Positions 60,801 to 64,000 of a DNA stretch of 64,000 nt are shown one piece after another (positions within the stretch are counted from its first letter, which is position 1; each line of letters starts with the position of its first letter). This DNA is from Adineta steineri (lineage: Eukaryota > Rotifera > Eurotatoria > Adinetida > Adinetidae): positions 50,797-114,796 of the forward strand of contig CAJNOI010000240.1 of NCBI GenBank assembly GCA_905250115.1, in the 5' to 3' direction. Position numbers and translations under genes: made by a program. The notes beneath the pieces are model-generated. The model saw only the letters and a list, made by a program, of their open reading frames with translations. It did not search any database and had not been told where the DNA came from.

Positions 60801-60874
60801 AGTAAAAGATGGCAAAGTTCACTAGAGACACTCAAAACTCACGTTCGAGGACGTCTTAAGTTTAAGTGAACCAT
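56846..60874 (-). CDS. type II membrane protein with poly-Thr stalk and Kelch propeller
   Basis: Seven exons: 60874-60843, 60790-60660, 60608-60505, 60457-60363, 60304-60045, 59044-58469 and 57837-56846; 729 aa. The N-terminus is basic (MVHLNLRRPRT) and then has one membrane helix (FYILGLFVLALCAVACTIIL), suggesting the C-terminus is outside the cell. Next is a basic patch (GGKGRRRR, a possible furin-type site) and a roughly 90-residue domain with four Cys (IQCDKTDRSGE...), unrecognised. Exon 6 codes about 190 residues of nearly pure Thr with Ser, a likely O-glycosylated stalk. The last exon codes seven Kelch-type repeats of about 47 residues with the pattern HTASTLANGLVLVAGG...LNSAELYNPSTGTWTTTGSM. 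The first residues (WTITGGM) supply the strand missing from the seventh repeat, closing a seven-blade propeller. The repeats resemble bacterial Kelch proteins. Function unknown; adhesion or glycan binding is inference. Confidence 0.85.
58480..58960 (-). repeat. coding ACN trinucleotide (poly-Thr) array
   Basis: About 480 bp of nearly uninterrupted ACA/ACT/ACC/ACG codons with occasional TCA, GCA or ATT. On the + strand it reads as an uninterrupted GTN (poly-Val) frame, which is an artefact. On a larger scale the phrase GTTGTCGTTGTTGATGTTGT repeats with a period near 66 bp at 58494-58620, showing unit duplication within the array. Confidence 0.85.
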
Positions 60875-63800
60875 TACGTTGTGCCAATTGAAAGAGTGGT
60901 ATATTGAAATGAAGACAAATCTAAAATGAATTTCTATAAGAAAATCGAGTAGTGCATAGAAGCAAGCTGGAGATGTCGATTTTACAAGTTTCTCATTATA
61001 AGCGATATCCTAGTTCATAACTACCACTCTCCTTTTTCGGACTATAGAGATACAGATCTTCCACTATGCCAACTCGATTGACAATATTAGAAAACACTAG
61101 AAAACAGTGCCCACTTGAGACTCACTGAATGATTAAACATATAATAGGCCGGTTAGTTTTGGGACTTAACAAATTCTTTAAAAATCAAAAAAAATATCAA
61201 AAACAGACTACCACTGTATATTATAAGAACAGGGATTAAGCGAATGTTAGTGTGTGTGTCACTATTGTCTCTATCTCATCACACATTCAACTAAGCCGAA
61301 CCTATTCATTCGCAGACAATAGAAAATATGATTTAGTATCCAATCAGGCAAAGTACTAGTAGAAACGGGAACAGCAGCTCATTGGGGTACCTATCCGCAC
61401 CGCGAATAGAATTTGACTGAAAACCAAAGCATTAGTTCAGCTTGAGGGTGCTGTATAATATCGCAAGATCGAAACGAAACCGTAGTAATAATCCCTTGTG
61501 ATACTATATGGTTTATTTTGGGTTTTTCGTTTAGGCTCTGTCTACTACTTTGTAGGATAGGGTGATGATGAAGTACGAAATCTATACACGTTGCTCCGCT
61601 TTCATTATTTGTAAATAGAGCAACAATTCTCAATATGAATGATATCATTGGAATGATATAAACTAAATATAAAAAGTATAGAAGTATTTACCGTGAAATA
61701 ATATTCAAACACGACCAAATTCGAAGCAGAATAATCGAGTATACGAGTTTTGAATTTAAATGAAAGCAAATAAGTAAACGAATATGTAATGAGAATACGC
61801 TTTATATTCTCGTTTTTATACGCTTCAGTGATGCATAAACGATCGTTTACATTTTTTCAGCTTGTATTTTATCTCATTAAAAATAACAAGCAATTAGTAA
61901 ATGAGAAAATACATATTTTTGTTTTTATTCATGTATGTAACGCTAATTGCATATAATTATTGTAGATTGGAAAAACAAAGGTGAGTAATTGATCATTTGT
62001 TACAGACATAAAATATAATTGATCATTTGTTACAGACATAAAATATAATTGATCATTTGTCTTACAGAGATAAAATATAATTGATCAATTATCTTACAGA
62101 AATATAACAAATATACGTAGGTCGCCATAGTCGAAAGCTTGTTGTTGAACGATATTTTTTCTCATTTTACGTATAGTTATTGTGTGCTATGATTATGAGA
62201 GTTCTCATAAATATTTATTCGTTAACGGATATAAATGAATATCTTGGAAGTATTTCGCTATTAGTAGAAAGGTAGAGTTATTTCATATGACACTTTTAAG
62301 ACTTATATTGTCCAGATTCAAAAATTATTACGTATAAAACACAAATTGATCGGTGAAGTTTTTGTCTTAATTGAGGACTGTGTCAAGTAGGCTCTTTGTT
62401 GAACTTTAGAAAAGAGTATATGAGCCAAAAATGACTCGTTTTTAGAAGAGTATGGACATGATTTTCTAGTTTGTTTAAGATACCACTCGATAAATAATTG
62501 AAGCTTGAATAAAACTAAATAGGTGGTTTCGAATTAAAATGAAACGTTGATTATACAAGGTTTATTAGATTTTTATACCGCCCAATAATACGTTTCCTCG
62601 GTTAACATTAATTAGAATTGCAAAATCCTCTAGGCATTAGTCCAAATTATAAGGCTAATTATTATTCAGATCGAGTAATAGCCATAGAGAAATTCAAAAA
62701 AATACGTAGCCAGTATACTGCTTTCATGGGATCGTCGGAACCGATTGTTTTCTTAACATACTTTTCGACTTGGGCATGCAACCAAAGTAGGATTATGTTT
62801 GATTAAAATCACAAATTTCCCATGAATTATAACTGATTAGAAATTTGTAATTTGAATCACTTACAATTCTGATTTTTTTCGTAATAATTAGATTGATAAT
62901 TTTGATTATGACTGATTAGAAATTAATTATAATTGATCTGGAAGTCCTGTTTAGTCGATTTAGACTTTAATTTCATTATTACACATCATTCTGAATAGGA
63001 TCTGGATTAAAAGTATACAAAAGTGAATTATAAATTAGTTATAATGAATTAGAAACCTTCTTCGCTCAGAGTAAAATATTCTCAAGTATTCGTTCGTATT
63101 TCAGCTGAAGCATAGTGGATGTTATGGGTCTTAATAATCTATAACTATCTTAGAAAGAATCTGTGTTCTGACGTACTGTACTACCATACACTGAAGATAA
63201 AAAAATGCATCCAGTCGAAATCAAATTGCTTTCTAAAAAGTGAAATCTAATTGAACCAATGCTCAATCAATATTTTGAACATGAGTTTGAGCCAAGCTGA
63301 ATTTGATCCAACAAAATACGAGTCGATTGTGCTCATGTTCTGTACTGTCCTATCCACTTTCAAGACAACAGACTTATGGTACAGGGTAGCAGGAATTAGA
63401 CTTGGCATCGATCGAGTCTGTCAAAGAATAGTAGCATGATATACTGTTCATATTCAACTAATAAATTCTTGTAATGAATGATGAGTTATCTTACAATATT
63501 TAATTCTTTCAATAATTAAATCATTTTTTCAATAAATACTCACTATTTAAATCAGAATAATTTCTTTTAATAATCAGTATTGTTACAGAGAAAATCAAGC
63601 ATGTATATTGTATTTTCTCTTATTCAATTTCAGTTTTAGTTAAATCCCATTAACCTTACAGAGTTCACTTACTTTCCTACTTATGTATTACGACAGAAAC
63701 TTTTTCCTGCAACTATGAGTGTTGTTTTGAAATAAAGAGAAAACTTGTTCCAAGGAAAGAAGTCAATTTACAAACATTTTGATTTATTTTCTCTTCAGAA

Positions 63801-64000
63801 TTCAAGTAAAAATTAAGTAAAATGAATGGATACAATAGTTTTTGTAACTTATCGAGCTTACTTCCTGTAGACAATTTGATTTTTTCCAACTTAAGCCTAC
63901 ATATATATACATGCCTTTGATGGCGAGAAGGTTCACTTTCATAGAAAAAAAACATGTTTGCTATCCAAATATTTTCCAATTTTCTTGTACTCATTTTCAT
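60875..64000. other. 3.1-kb region without recognised genes
   Basis: Upstream of the Kelch gene. Contains a 30-bp tandem repeat (61986-62108) and an AT-rich quasi-repeat built on GATTAGAAATT and AATTATAATTGA (62820-63060). The open frames at 61391-61648, 63251-63439 and the window end have no recognisable similarity and no supporting splice structure. The left 300 bp should include the Kelch gene promoter. Confidence 0.5.
61986..62108. repeat. 30-bp tandem repeat, about four copies
   Basis: The unit GATCATTTGTTACAGACATA plus AAATATAATT is perfect twice (61991-62050). It is then present with a 2-bp insertion (62051-62082) and once more diverged (from 62083). Each unit has the palindrome TTGATCA(A). 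No coding role. Confidence 0.9.

Noticed and set aside
61391..61648. - strand 85-codon open frame
   Set aside because: No recognisable similarity, no signal peptide or splice partners, and unremarkable length.

Overview
The window is AT-rich nuclear DNA from an invertebrate animal. Every gene is built from small exons separated by many introns of about 45-60 bp with GT...AG ends. The coding content is ordinary metazoan: DDB1, isovaleryl-CoA dehydrogenase, an NCKX exchanger, a mixed-lineage kinase, FBXO47 and a TRPA channel. Three things point to a rotifer, most likely a bdelloid: the compact exon style, dispersed GTGGGT-type blocks resembling the TGTGGG telomere repeat reported for bdelloids, and 3' splice signals placed directly before start codons, as expected for spliced-leader trans-splicing. 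The species is an inference; no marker gene in the window settles it.

Layout. 1-6.5 kb: a secreted SGNH hydrolase (-), a small basic secreted peptide (+) and a 649-aa low-complexity coiled-coil protein (-). 6.5-22.3 kb (+): NCKX exchanger, then a tight same-strand run of DDB1, NTAN1 and IVD; an intronless GST-like gene sits inside an IVD intron. 22.8-25.4 kb (+): a secreted chitin-binding/EGF protein. 26.3-30.8 kb (-): an MLK-type MAP3K, divergent from FBXO47-like (+, 31.2-34.0 kb). 35.5-39.2 kb (+): an ABCB transporter whose first half is missing at a 100-N gap. 40.3-43.3 kb (+): SPT2 and a mitochondrial DsbA/HCCA-isomerase-like protein. 44.5-45.0 kb (+): a HES-like bHLH factor. 46.3-51.6 kb (-): a TRPA channel with 12 exons. 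52.2-54.6 kb (-): a methyltransferase and a CFAP97D-like protein. 56.8-60.9 kb (-): a type II membrane protein with a poly-Thr stalk and a Kelch propeller. 60.9-64 kb: no gene seen.

I joined exons by hand; each gene listed as multi-exon keeps one open frame across all junctions, and lengths match the named families. Products fall into loose themes: protein turnover (DDB1 for CUL4 ligases, NTAN1 for the Asn N-degron, FBXO47 for SCF ligases), membrane transport and sensing (NCKX, ABCB, TRPA), and extracellular proteins (SGNH hydrolase, chitin-binding/EGF, Kelch). The clearest sign of linked expression is the DDB1-NTAN1-IVD run.

Between and inside genes are many short non-autonomous elements. 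At least three hAT-type MITEs have 8-bp target-site duplications, one terminal-repeat family (GTCAAG...TCCGGAAAA) has two copies with both ends and one 5'-truncated relative and carries a GTGGGT hairpin core, and one copy contains a tRNA-derived segment.
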